Notes: generated by a model not told the origin, from the letters alone. Positions 1-11,577 are shown, counted from the first letter of the stretch. The stretch: 64,000 bases of DNA from Pelecanus crispus (GCF_030463565.1 NC_134644.1:126419388-126483387), one strand, 5' to 3'. Numbers and translations: made by a program.

Positions 1-1536
1 GATTAGCTTCTGAAAAGCTCTATCAGCATTTTCCTCGGGTTTTGCCAGAAATGGCCACCAGAGCCTATCAGCCACCATTGTTCTGTTCTTATACTTCTCC
101 AGGAATCTGAGGGAGAGGGAGCCCAGGGCTTTTACGCTTTTGTCCTTTTCCCATCCAAGTTGAGGAATGGTGGTTATATCTTTGTTTCTTCCATTCTAAT
201 AACAAAGTGGGAATAGGTGATTTCTAATAGTAGATCTATGCTACTTTTCAGGTACCACTTTCCACCCTTTTCTGTTCCTAAGACCCCCAAGTGCAACCCC
301 TGCTGAGAGTTCTCATTTACCTTATCATTTCCTCTTAGATCCAATATCAGGACACTAATGTTTAAAAAAAAAACCCTGAAGAATAAATTTAATTGGGATT
401 AAGTATTTATTTGTTTCCCCCCCAGACCCTTTCTTGTTGCCTAGTGACAGCTTGTCTTATCTCAAGAACAAACACAATAAAATGAGAATTTCAGGACTAG
501 TTTGAAGAGGTTTATAACCAGAGCTATGTATGCCATACAAGAAACAAAGAAAAATTACTCTGAATTAAAAATATACTGTGTTTTATCTAAAACATATCAC
601 AGTACCGTGCATGTCCAAAAATTGACACCAAGTATAAACAACTATAATCAAATATGAAACAAGAATTGACAGAATCCAGTTCTGGTTCAGGAATCATATC
701 TTGTTAGTTGTACATCTCTATACTCCTAGTAGTATAACACTTAATAAATACAATAAAATGTAAAGATGTGATTTCTTTTGAAAAAGGAAAAAGGCAATTA
801 GGGATAAAAATTGCAGTTTAATTTAACAATAGATTTGTCTATTTTATAATTTATGCTCAAAATATGTTCTTTTTTGTGTTTTGTTATACTCTTGCACAGT
901 CAAGAATTCTCCTATGAAAATTCTTGGTTACAACAAACCACTTTTGCTCAAAAATCTTATAAATACTATAGCTGATTTTTTAGGGACCTTTGTTTGTTTA
1001 AACACGAGGAAAAGCAGTGTAAGCTAATGAAAGATTAAAAATACTTGCCTATAGTGAAGTTGCTTTTAATCTCAGCCTCCTTCTTGTACATTGACTAAAA
1101 CAAGTGCTCTTAGTATTGTTTTACTACTTCAGGCATGGATTGGAACCATGAAAAAAAATTAAAATTATACCAAAAATGAAGAATTATGAGCTGAAAAAAA
1201 AAATGCAGATATTGGGGAAAAAGAAACAAAATTGCTGGAGGGAGGGGAATGATCATGTCTGCTTACTAGTCCAAAACCTAAAGATTTTATTCTGTTCTTA
1301 TTCAGACAAATTTTCCCTTAACTTTGACAAAATTCAAACCAAAAAGGACTTGGGGATTTTTGTCCTTGCTCCTTAAAGAAATCTGGCAAACTTCAATTCA
1401 TTTCATAGACACAGAGACTCTATTAATCAGTGGCATCCAGCATGAAACTATTGTAGTGTGTTGAACAGTTGGTTTTGCACTCTTCATGCATAAAAGCAGC
1501 ATTTTGAAATTAAGATATTGACTTTTTTCTCCTCAG
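1..1536. other. AT-rich non-coding sequence
   Basis: I see no credible gene here. The longest frames are under 70 codons and have no recognisable similarity. The sequence is AT-rich with short A runs, as is typical of avian intergenic or intronic DNA. The left edge could be intron of a gene lying outside the window, given the exon-like block that starts at 1537. Confidence 0.5.
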
Positions 1537-1642
1537 CCAGGAGCCAGTATCCACTGTGGTGCTGTCAGTGTTGGATCTATTTCTCATTTCAGTGTCTTTG
1601 GAAATGCTACACTGGTCAATGTATCCATCATACAGCTACTGT
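1537..1642 (+). other. possible orphan exon (splice signals only)
   Basis: The block is preceded by a pyrimidine-rich tract ending in ctcctcag and followed by a strong donor, gtaagtaa. In the frame beginning CCA it reads as 35 codons with two possible N-glycosylation sequons (NAT, NVS). The other frames are also nearly open over this short length, so the coding signal is weak. I do not recognise the peptide and found no partner exon nearby. It could be an exon of an unidentified plus-strand transcript or a chance pair of splice motifs. Confidence 0.2.
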
Positions 1643-1843
1643 GTAAGTAACACCATGCTGAAATATTATCACTCTTAAGTAGTTATAGCTGACTAAATAC
1701 CCCTGATGAGAATAATTACCTATTTAAGAAACTTAACTGTCTACAGCAGCATATAGGATTTTTACTAAGATAGTTGATGCAGGGCATTCATAATGAGCAC
1801 GACAATATATACTTGCAGGAGACAATTCTATTTGGTAAAGGAC

Positions 1844-2941
1844 TGTGGTGGGTTGAGCCTGGCTGGATGCCAGGTGCCCACCAAAGCTGCTCTGTCACTC
1901 CCCTCCTCAGCTGGACAGGGGAGAGAATGTATAACGAAAGGCTCGTGGGTCCCGATAAGGACAGGGAGAGATCATTCACCAATTACCATCAGGGGTAAAA
2001 CAGATTCAACTTGGGGATATTAGTTTAATTTAGTGCCAATCAGCTCACAGTAGAATAATGAGAAACAAAACCTAAATGTTAAAACACCTTCTCCCCACCC
2101 CTCCCTTCTTCCTGGGCTCAACTTCACTCCCGAATTCTCTACCTCCTCTTCCCCAGCAGCACAGGGGGGCAAGGAATGGGGGTTGCGGTCAGTTCATCAC
2201 ACATTGTCTCTGCCACTCCTTCCTCCCCAGGGGGAGGACTCCTCACACTCCTACCCTGCTCCAGCGTGGGGTCCCACCCATGGGAGCCAGTCCTCCACAA
2301 ACTTCTCCAACACGAGTCCTTCCCATGGGCTGCAGTTCTTCATGAACTGCTCCAGCGTGGGTCCCCCATGGGGTCACAAGTCCTGCCAGCAAACCTGCTC
2401 CAGCTTGGGCTCCTCTCTCTCCACGTGTCCACAGGTCCTGCCAGGAGCCTGCTCCAGCGTGGGCTTCCCATGGGGTCACAGCCTCCTTTGGGCACATCTG
2501 CCTGCTCTGGTGTGGGGTATTGCACAGGCTGCAGGCGGATATCTGCTCCACTGTGAACCTCCATGGGCTGCAGGAGCACAGCCTGCCTCACCATGGTCTT
2601 CACCACGGGCTGCAGGGGAATCTCTGCTCTGGCTCCTGGAGCACCTCCTCCCCCTCCTTCTTCATGACCTTGGTGTCTGCAGAGTTGTTCCTCTCACATA
2701 TTCTCACTCCTCACTCCAGCTGCAGCTGCTGTCACGCAGCAACTTTCCCCCCTTCTTAAATATGTTATCACAGAGGTGCTACCACATCACTGATGAGCTC
2801 AGCCTTGGCCAGTGATAGGTCTGTCTTGGAGCCAGCTGGCATTGGCTCTATTGGACCTCAGGGATCCTTCTAGCAGCTTTTCACAGAAGCCACACCTGTA
2901 GCCCCCCTGCTACCAAAACCTTGCCATGCAAACCCAATACA
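1844..2941 (+). mobile_element. avian LTR-like interspersed repeat, copy 1
   Basis: The block begins near TGTGGTGGGTTGAGCCTGG and ends near CATGCAAACCCAATACA, so it has TG...CA-like termini. It contains many degenerate repeats of a GCTCCAGCGTGGG-type motif between 2250 and 2500. A related copy lies at about 51383-52361, with shared start (CAGGTGCCCACCAA), middle (TTGCGGTCAGTTCAT) and end motifs, so it is a dispersed repeat. I know sequences of this kind as LTR-like repeats in bird assemblies, but I cannot name the family and saw no clear target-site duplication. The open frames inside it, up to 210 codons, are by-products of GC-rich repeat sequence. Confidence 0.7.
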
Positions 2942-5900
2942 ACTACTCTAACTAAGAATATGGAGAGCACAGTCCCCTTTTCATTTACCACCAGACAGCA
3001 TAGGAACATAGCTCTTTTAGCAAGCAGTGGTTTCTGGTCTGCTGTCCCATCTGCTCCTGAGGATGCTAAAGCTGGTGTGTTGGTCCCACAGCTGGCTCTG
3101 GGATTGTTTCATGCGAGCCACGAAAGAGAAGGTGCTTGAGCTCTTGTTCCCATACTCTTCCTCCAGAGCTGCTTGGCACCGCAGGGCTTCCGCAAGGCTG
3201 GCACCTCCCTGCCACACAGTGTCCTCGCACTGAGATACAGAGCGCTGATAGCTTGGGCAGAGCATCAACTCACGTAAAGGCTGTTAATTTCAAATCTGTA
3301 CACTTAAATTTACAAGTTTTCATTGCAAAGATTCTGTTCAAGACCAAAAAACACCCCACCACCAAATATGCAACAAAGCTGCTCTTTCAAAACTGCCCCT
3401 CATTTCCACCAAAACCTAGCAGGCAAAGTGAGGAAGGTGGCTGCACAGTGAAGAAGGTTTCCATTACATTCCTGCCTTTCCACTGTCATCCTAATGCATA
3501 CATTCTCACTTGTCTTGTGTAACAGAAGCGCATCACTGCGCAAAGCCCTTCACTGAAAGGGGTTTAATCATCCCATTTCTAATGGGAAGTTCTCAATGCT
3601 AAGAAAATGAATGTATTTTCATTGCAATCTTCATCAATGTCAAGTTTCACACCCTCAGAAAGGATGTTGTAAAATGCTAAAAATACCTACACCAAGTCTT
3701 CAGAAAAATTCTAGCCAGTAGCCAGCTCCATAACATACTGAACAAAACTATAGTAGTGCCTTGGACAGAAGAAAACTTTTCTGAGGAGTAGGTTCATCAC
3801 CCAACTCATTTTCTCTGAAATCTGGCTTGCAGAGGAAAAAAATCTCACCTTGTCGGAAAAAATGTGGTGACAAGCAACAATAAATTATTCCCTATCTCCT
3901 TGTAATCTTTTGCAGCTCTGTTATGGAAGAAGTTCCACATGTTATTCTAAAAATACATATATTTCTAAATGGCATTTCAATAAGTTAAAGAAACATTCTG
4001 CTTTAATTTGCCTCTATAAAAGAAGAATTAAATTTAATAGTGTTTTTAGTGTGGCTGAGGATAAAATTCATCCAGAATGCTTAGGGCTCATTTGACCTAC
4101 AGATGAAGAGAGTGGATTTGAAAAGCAGCCAGAAACAGAACATGAACCTCTAAGGCAGTGACATCTCCCCTCTGTGGTCTGGAGAATAAAACCTGTGATC
4201 CTTAAGGACAGATGTTAAGATGAAGAATGGTATTAGCTGTGACTCCTTTGCCTTGCCCCCTTAACTCGACTGATGCACTCAATCGGTTCTGTCACAGCAG
4301 GAAAACTTTCTGGGGGAGTGTTCTCTCATAGACCTCCCTCTGTTCCTCCCAAGCAGAGCCAGAATTGGTCTGGGCTGCCACTGCTCTTTCCTTTCTCCAG
4401 CAGCGCCCTTCAGTTGCCCATGGCATTGCAATAGGGAGGGATTTTTTAAATTTTATTTTATTTTTAAACTTGTCTTGTGGCTGCAGAGCTTTTGGTACAC
4501 TCAGATTACATTTTCAAGTATTTCCCTGACATCATGAGAGCTAGCAGTGCATCTTACAAAAAGCTGAATATCTCAAAGTATCATCTGGGTCCAAGAGCTC
4601 AGGCTCTAGCTGCAAGAGCAATAATTAACATTACCCTGGGCGTCAGCAACTATAAGAAGTGGAGCCCATGTCCCAAGCGCGTTCTTGTCTCTCCTTCTGC
4701 ACGCCCCTGACAGTAGCATCTGCAGGGAGAGCGGGGAAAGCTGGGCATATCACCTGATGGTTTCTTCACAAGGATAGGAAGAAAGAAATATTTTGCCTGT
4801 GGATTTGAAGAAGTATTTATTTTCTTGGTCAGAAGTGGCTGTTACTTTCTCTGCAATCTCCTCAACATACAGAAATACCTCCTTCATCCTAGGGCTTCAA
4901 AATACCTAGGGATCATGAGGCACCTGTTTAAAGACTATCACTAAGTTATTTCCTTCAGTAAGTAAAAATCTACAGTTACAGTCCTTTTTTTGAGCAGAAT
5001 TTTCACCGTCCTGGAGGAAACAGGGTAAGGAACTATGCCACAATTATCAGGATGAGAACACCACATCTATTCTAACTTAGAGGAAAACCCAAAGGAATAA
5101 CATTTGCAAGCATCAGCTGAATTGATTTATACCCTGCTATAGTCTATAAGCAACAGTTTTTAAACCATGTTAATTTTTCTTTTTTTTTTTTTGGCTACCA
5201 CTAATGCAATTAGCAGAACTCATCAGCTGAGTGACATTTTACAAATTAATGATTTACTCCTGTAAACTTATAGAAATGCACAGTAAATAAATCGTGATTT
5301 AAATGGGATCAGGAAATCACTCAGTCCTGGAATATGTTTAATCAGCATTCGTGGTTTTAAAAACAGAAGTGTTGAGAAAATTATCTTTATTCCAGTCTAG
5401 TTTTCACTCTATAGAAGTAATTTTGTCCATTAAATTATTCAAGGGTAATTTTGAAAAGACAGCAAACATTAAGATTTCAAGTGACTGAAATAACGGCAAT
5501 GTGCACATGGAGAAAGGCTGGCGTTCCCTCAGTGGATTTCATTACTGCAGACATCTTCATATTGTAATATACTCAGAAATAATCCCTTATCTCACTGGAG
5601 TAAAGTAGAATAAGTGAAAAGCATCCAGGAGTGTCTACTGTATTCATTGCAATTCAGAGACCTGACTTTTGATCCCTGGGCTAGATGACACTTTAGCACA
5701 GACAGCTCTGTATCACAGTAAATACTGAATTAGATGATGAGCTTTAAAATTCGATCTTTTGAGTAAAGTTGGAAGCCTGGCTTTATATTTCATTACTATC
5801 TTTGGGAACAAAGTTGAAGATAAATTCTGTCCCCATTAACCTGAGCGTAGCTGTGATTGTACCACATATGATTCCATTCTCCTCCAAGCACTCTCACTGG

Positions 5901-7268
5901 CAGGGTGACTGTTTTCAGTAAGGCAGCCGTACTTGCATTTTACAACCGAAGAACAGAAATGTTGATTTTGTGGTTTAGTCAGTGGAGGGAAAACTTACTT
6001 TAAATCAGTGAGAAAGCTTTGGTATATAACTGAGCTTCCTCACACCGTGTAGCTAATGTGACCTCAGGTTTAAATAAGGAAAGCCATAAAAAGAAATCTT
6101 TTTTTTTTTTCTTCATTTTCATTATTCTGTTTATACACTATCCTCCTCCCCAAGGCATAGGTATTTTCCACTCTGTCGCTCTGACAGTGTTTTGCACAAC
6201 CGAAGCCAACTGATTTTATTTATCTTTTTTTCTTACCAAACGTGCTATACATATATGACTCTGTGTTACACGTGGGAAGAGTATCTATTTGAGAACAGCT
6301 CAAAATACAACCTATGCAGTGGGACCCACACAGGTCACAGGTAGTGAACATAATTTCTACTGAACAGGAACTCTCAACAAATCTAAGCAGTAAAAGTGAA
6401 AATTCTTCTCTTTTTGTATTGGCACCTTGTTTCTTCTGGAGCAACACAAAACATAAGTAACTGGCAAAGAACAGTTACTTTGAACCTCTGTATTCTGCTG
6501 CTGAATCTAGCAAATCCCGATTTCAAAACTGAAATCAAAGTGCAGTTGAATATATGTTTCAAGAAGCAGTATCACTTCTTAATACTAAGAAGTTTTCCCA
6601 AACAAGAAATTGCACTCATAGTCATAGTTTAGAGAATCTTCTCATGTACTTTGGACTGAGGGAAGACCAATAATTCCAGGAGCACTCACAAGCTAGTTAG
6701 TAAACAAAGCTAGGACTACACTTTTTAAAAGCATATTAACCAAGGAACACATAATCCTCATTACGGAAAAACTGATGTTTGGAGGCACAGGTCACTAGAG
6801 AATTTCTATCTGAGCAAAATCTAGTCATAGTCAAAACTGCAAGTGAATCCGTGCTCATTTCCTTTGTCAGCTGCAAGCTGGGAATCCTTAAAGTCAGTAA
6901 TATTTATCTATGACATGTAGGATAATAATTCTGTTTGACTTCCTATGTAAGGACTCAGTGGGAGAGAAATAGGTCTTCAACGTTCCTATTGATAAAGTTT
7001 CTAATTATAGAACCGAGCTCTCTACATTTCCCCGACACACACATCCTTTCTTTTACCTGAAGTTTTGAATGATACTGAAATGCTCTTAGAAGTTGCTGCA
7101 TCTGTCCTGGTAGAGGCAAGGCTACTGCAGCTCCACGTTCTTGGCTTCAGCCAGTAGCGAGGTTGAGCACGTTTTCCCAATAGACACACACACTGACACG
7201 TGCATATAACACACATTACGCGTGGCCAGACCCACAGATCAAAACAGAAGGAAAACATAGCAGTCACA
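2942..7268. other. intergenic sequence without a recognisable gene
   Basis: This is mostly AT-rich sequence with no frame above 130 codons that I can link to a protein. Splice-acceptor-like strings occur, for example upstream of 3917 and 4483, but no matching coding content or exon series follows. I see no repeat with family-level similarity here. Confidence 0.45.
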
Positions 7269-7289
7269 CAAACGGCTGATCAGGATGAA

Positions 7290-7930
7290 GGTCTGCTAGT
7301 GGTAAACACATAGAGTGTGGACCCCTCTGGCAGCTGGCCTCCCACACTCAGGCTGTCCAGTAGCTGGCCCGTGGATCCCAGGCCTCCCCAGTTGCTGACA
7401 CTTGAACAGTACAAGCCCTGAGGGCCACAGCCCCACTCCACTTGCTGATGCAGACCCCCCCCAACCCCAACTACCCACACACATATGCAGAGGGACTCTG
7501 TGGGTACCCCAGCAAGTACCATTAAACACTTGGCTTACCCAGTAGCTGGCCCGTGGATTCTTGATCTCCCCCAGCTGCAGGCATCTAGGCAGGTGAGCAC
7601 CCAATGCCCACAGCCCTGCTCCAGTTGCTGGTACAAAGGAGCCCTCTTGCACACTCCAACACACATACAGACATACGCACACACACACACACACTGTGGA
7701 TCCCTCTAGTAACTGGCCTTGGATACTCAGTCTACTCAGCAGCTAACCCTTAGGTCCTCTCATCTCCAGTTGCTTTGCGTACAGAGACAGACAGATGGGT
7801 CTCTTGGCCAACCTCCAGACCCCACAGTGTCCACGGTAGCAGGGCCTGGACCTCCTGGTCCCTCTAGCAGCCAACTCCTCCAGTTGTCTCACACACAGAG
7901 GTTGACTGAGAGACTCCTAGATCCCACGGT
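7290..7930 (+). repeat. degenerate ~182-bp tandem repeat
   Basis: The phrase CCAGTAGCTGGCCCGTGGAT occurs at 7357 and again at 7539, a spacing of 182 bp. Each copy is followed by matching text (a CAGTTGCTG-like or CAGCTGCAG-like block, then CCCACAGCCC and CTCCA.TTGCTG). A more diverged third unit begins near 7733 and a partial one near 7860. A CA-dinucleotide run at about 7677-7695 lies inside the array. An A run starts near 7988, about 60 bp past the array. I cannot tell whether this is a minisatellite or the repeated interior of a transposon. Confidence 0.65.
7677..7695. repeat. CA dinucleotide microsatellite
   Basis: This is an uninterrupted CA run of about nine units inside the 182-bp repeat array. 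Confidence 0.9.
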
Positions 7931-7987
7931 CTCTCCTCCTATAGCTAGTTTGGACCTCCTGGCACCTCCAGTATCCAGCTCTAAGAG

Positions 7988-8008
7988 AAAAAAAAAAAAA
8001 AAAAAAAA
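7988..8008. repeat. poly-A run
   Basis: About 21 A residues, followed by a G and a further short A run. The tract makes a lysine string in one forward frame and has no coding meaning. It lies just after the tandem-repeat block and could be the tail of a retroposed sequence, but no matching target duplication was seen. Confidence 0.85.
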
Positions 8009-8509
8009 GAAAAAAACCATGATGAGACAGAACAGACATTTAGAAGGAAAAAGCACTAGATGGCAGCAGCGCTCAACTCGTTTAATTGGGATACAAAAGT
8101 AGAGCAGTCACCTATATTCAGCAATGCAATTTCTATGCATTCCACATGGCACCTGAGACAGGAATTCAATACTAAAGACAACATAGATAAATCTCACAAA
8201 GCTGTTGATAAAATGCGCAGTGAATACAGTAGGCAACAGCAGAATCAAGCAATCTTCCAACTTCCCAGTGCCGTAAGAAAAGACATGAGAAGAAGTAGCA
8301 ATGCGACAGAACCACTAAATACATTTCTCAGTATCAGAGGTACGTGCATAACTGAGGAGGTATACAATGCTCCTGTAGCATCTCCCACTTCCACGGGGTT
8401 GGGCAATGCAATCCCTTTCCTCTCTACCTGTTGCAGCACTGCCCTGATGCTGCTGGAGAGAGAAACACCCCACCCTGCCAAGGACTGCCAATATCTTCTG
8501 TGCAATTAA

Positions 8510-8890
8510 TGGCAATATCTAGTGGTTAATTCGGACAAGGCTCAAGCTTCAGATAGTTGAAGGAGATCTGGTAACATCATAAGAACCAGTAAAAAAGTGT
8601 GGTTGGTGGCCATTCCCCTCTCCCCCTCAATAATTAGGATGAAATCACTGCCTAGACACACAGGTCTCTAACCGGTATCGATCCCCTTGTGCTATCCAAA
8701 CGTTCGATATGATCAAAAGGCGCAGCCTGGTGACGGACCATGCTGCATCAGCGGATATGAGGGGCGCACCCCAGGTCACCTCATAAGACATAGGACACAG
8801 ACCCCCAGCACCCACAGTTAGCGGCTGTCCTGCAAGGGGATGGTGAAGGTTGCACTCAAACAAAAGCTTGGATCACATATTTATGCAGAT
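8510..8890. other. unclassified CpG-containing block, possibly transposon-derived
   Basis: This block differs from its AT-rich surroundings. It has several CpG-containing strings, such as ACCGGTATCGATCCCC, AACGTTCGATATG and GGATATGAGGGGCGCACC, which are uncommon in old avian intergenic DNA. No long frame supports a gene. It may be a piece of an endogenous retrovirus or another transposon, but I cannot identify it. Confidence 0.25.
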
Positions 8891-9417
8891 TTAATTTCAC
8901 ATTAAAAAAACCTGACCACCACCCAGAAATGAAGCCGTATAGTGCAGCTGCTCAACAAAAATACCTTCCCTGTGCTCATGCAATGGCAGAGGAGGTCCAT
9001 GAGGAAACCCACCTGCTGAAGAAGACCCCTTTGAAGGCAGCTTGTCTTCATTTTAAAATTCCTCCCCTCAGCAGATCCCCACCCCAGGCCAGCCAGGCAC
9101 TGCAGCTGGCCTCTTGGCAGCATCCAGGGCAGTCGCCATCGCTTCCTCCGCAACCCTTAGCAGAAAAGCCTTTCAGATGGCGGGGGTGGGGGGAGCGGGC
9201 TAACCACCATGTAGCCTCACCAGGGGAAGCCCCAGCCCCAGCCCATCTGCCACCGCTGGCCCTCAGGCACCAGGGACATGGCGCCTCAGCGCTGGTGGCT
9301 GAGCTGTGACTGCAGCTCTGCTTGTGGGGCCGTGGGGGAGGCTTGGGTTGCAGCCACGCACAGCTGGCATACGCAATACATTTCAGCCACAGCATGAAGC
9401 CAGCAAGAGGCACGCAC

Positions 9418-11577
9418 ATGAGCTACAGTGCCGGCAACCTCATGGTCCTGCAGCACCCCTGCAAGGGGCATGGCCCCAGTGGGGGCAGGGGGGAGAGCCA
9501 AAGGCAGCCATGTACCTGCGGAAGGACATTTTCATCAGTCTGGATGCTTTTGAGAGCTGCCTCTCCCTGCTCTCCATCCCAGAAGAGCTTGAGGCCAAGG
9601 AAGCCATTGTCAGTGCCACCGCCTTCATGCACAAGGATGGGGGTCTCAGTGGTTGCCAGTGGCTAGGTCTACATGTATTTCAAGAACCTTGACAGGTGGG
9701 TCCCAGCAGCAGGAGTCACATCCGCCATGTAGGAACTCTCAAACACCCATTGCTGCTACACAGGAGCAGACCTCCAGTACAAGGAACTCAGCTGGACCCT
9801 TTTTGCTTACAACACCAGGCACTCAGTTTCTGACAGCCACATCTTCCTTTCGCAGGACAGGGGTTACACATTTACACATGTTCACACCAGTACAAGAGAG
9901 CAAGAAGTGCTACTTGGGGTCTGCAATTTCACCTCCTTTGCTATGTCTGGCCTACTAATTGACAGAAGAGGAGAGGATGGGGCTGGGAAGGCAGCAGGGA
10001 CCTATTTCAGATACAATGGTACCAAAACCAGCCATATGTCCAACCATAGCTCTTCCACCTGCTGCCCAAAGGCCCTTCTAAGCTTTGGAGTATCCAGAAT
10101 CTTGCTTTGAGGGGTTTCATCATCCTCTGGGCAACAGATACTTTACTTGTATCGGCCAACAATGGCTTGGAAGAAGTGACTGTCATGCCCTTGGAGACCC
10201 TTCAAAGCACTGCCTTCCCTGACAGTGGTTTCTTACTTGTGACCGCTAGAGGCTCCCAGATTGTAGTCTTGACCCAGTACAGACACCTCCATGGCAGCAT
10301 GGCTGGGCCACTAGCGTGGTGCACATTGCCAAGGATAAGAGCGTAGATTTGAAAAAACACAGGGATGCTGTTTGAAGAAAGAGGGTGGCTGACCTTACTC
10401 AGCCCTGTAATTAGCAATTTCACTCAGCTCTATGACTTCAATAAATGCAAGTGCAACTTGCAGTTAGCAGTCTGGACATCTCAGCAGTCCTGCACTGTGA
10501 AGATCCTCATGGGAGACTTGTGGAACAAGATCTATTACATTACCATGCATGAAAGTCTGACGTTGAAGGCCATATTTGTGCCCAAACCAGGCAGAAGGTC
10601 CACTCCCTTGGTGACAGCAAGCAACCCCCATGTGCTGGCTTTCAGTGCATATGTAATAGAAGTAGGATTTACATATGATGGAAACACCAAATACCTCTTG
10701 CATATAGTTCTGGAGCAGCAGTATTTCTCTGAATTTGCAGGCGCTGACTTCTGCGATGGCGTACGTGATGAAGAGATGTCTACTGTCACTGCAGACATCC
10801 CTGACAACCCAATCGGTTGTATTGATGTGGTATCCCTGCACTTGTTGCAGTGGCCTGCCCACCTACAAAGCACATCAGAAATGTAAAAAATGTAACAGCA
10901 TGTGACAAAAGCCTTACTCAGGAAGCAGCACTGAGGAATTTCAATTATACAATCAGCCATAACATATACAACTCACACTTTCTTGCCAGAAAACATATAC
11001 AGCAGGTCAATCTACAGATCAAATATAACTTCACAAATCTGGGATGTCCTCTCATGCTTTATAATAAAAGTCCCTGGTTGCCAATTTTTGAGTTAGGGGA
11101 AAATAATAGATTTCAGGAACCTGTCCCTGCTGAATTTGTTCTGTTTGAAATAAATGGAATGCATAACTATGATTATCTTTTGACTGCACATGATGCCGAC
11201 TGCATCTCTCAAGCTCAAAACTGGACTACTTTGCTAGAGGAACAGGAGTCTCCAGATCCCAATACTGCATCGACCAGAAGAAACTACATGAGCTGTAAGG
11301 ATAGGAATGGACATGAATTAGAGTGGCCCTCAGTCAAGTATCAGGATCTTGATGGAGATAAAAATAATATAATTTTCCCTCCCTATAATGGTCTACATAT
11401 CTTTAAAGCCATTTAGTGGATGTATTTCACAGTTACTGTGATTTATCTGTAACCTTCTCAGTATACATCTCTGGTGCTTTTCCCAGGAACTTCGTACATA
11501 TTTGGGCATCACTGACAGTCTATCTGATTTTACTTTTGATTTTTACAAGATACTCCCTATCTCACTTATTAATCTAA
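9418..11577 (+). pseudogene. CATSPERD: intronless decayed copy of CATSPERD (CatSper channel auxiliary subunit delta)
   Basis: CATSPERD is a single-pass membrane protein with a large extracellular part and belongs to the sperm CatSper calcium-channel complex. Collinear similarity to mammalian CATSPERD runs through this stretch without introns: an HPCKG-like start (about 9448), MYLRKDIFISLDAFESCL (9510), a CCYTG block (about 9751), TARGSQIVVLTQ (about 10240), the FVPKPG...SNPHVLAF block (about 10580-10640), DGNTKYLLHIVLEQQ (about 10680), GCPLMLYNKSPWLPI (about 11040), CISQAQNWTT (about 11200) and the C-terminal YC-to-transmembrane region ending with TAA at 11575-11577. The reading frame changes at least six times, and in-frame stops occur at 9664 and 9730. 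The two longest open pieces are 10365-10886 and 10850-11416. It lies opposite in strand to TRAPPC8. The continuous cDNA-like layout indicates a retrocopy that has since decayed. The 5' end is uncertain and could extend towards 8.9 kb. Confidence 0.85.

Noticed and set aside
2183..2815. A 210-codon open frame and several overlapping frames on both strands
   Set aside because: They lie inside the LTR-like repeat and owe their length to GC-rich tandem motifs. Both strands are equally open, and the translation has no domain.
7719..8102. A 127-codon frame with a polylysine run
   Set aside because: The lysines come from the A run at 7988-8008 and the rest from the tandem repeat.
8060..8509. A 149-codon forward frame with overlapping reverse frames
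   Set aside because: No recognisable family, both strands are open, and there are no flanking splice or promoter signals. It could be old transposon sequence, but nothing supports a gene.
9418..11577. CATSPERB as the identity of the CatSper-like copy
   Set aside because: The C-terminal blocks (GCPLMLYNKSPW, CISQAQNWTT, YC...GAFPR) and the middle (DGNTKYLLHIVLEQQ) fit CATSPERD, not the CATSPERB C-terminus.
9418..11577. A functional single-exon CATSPERD gene
   Set aside because: At least six frame changes and internal stops break the frame, so no complete protein can be made from this locus.
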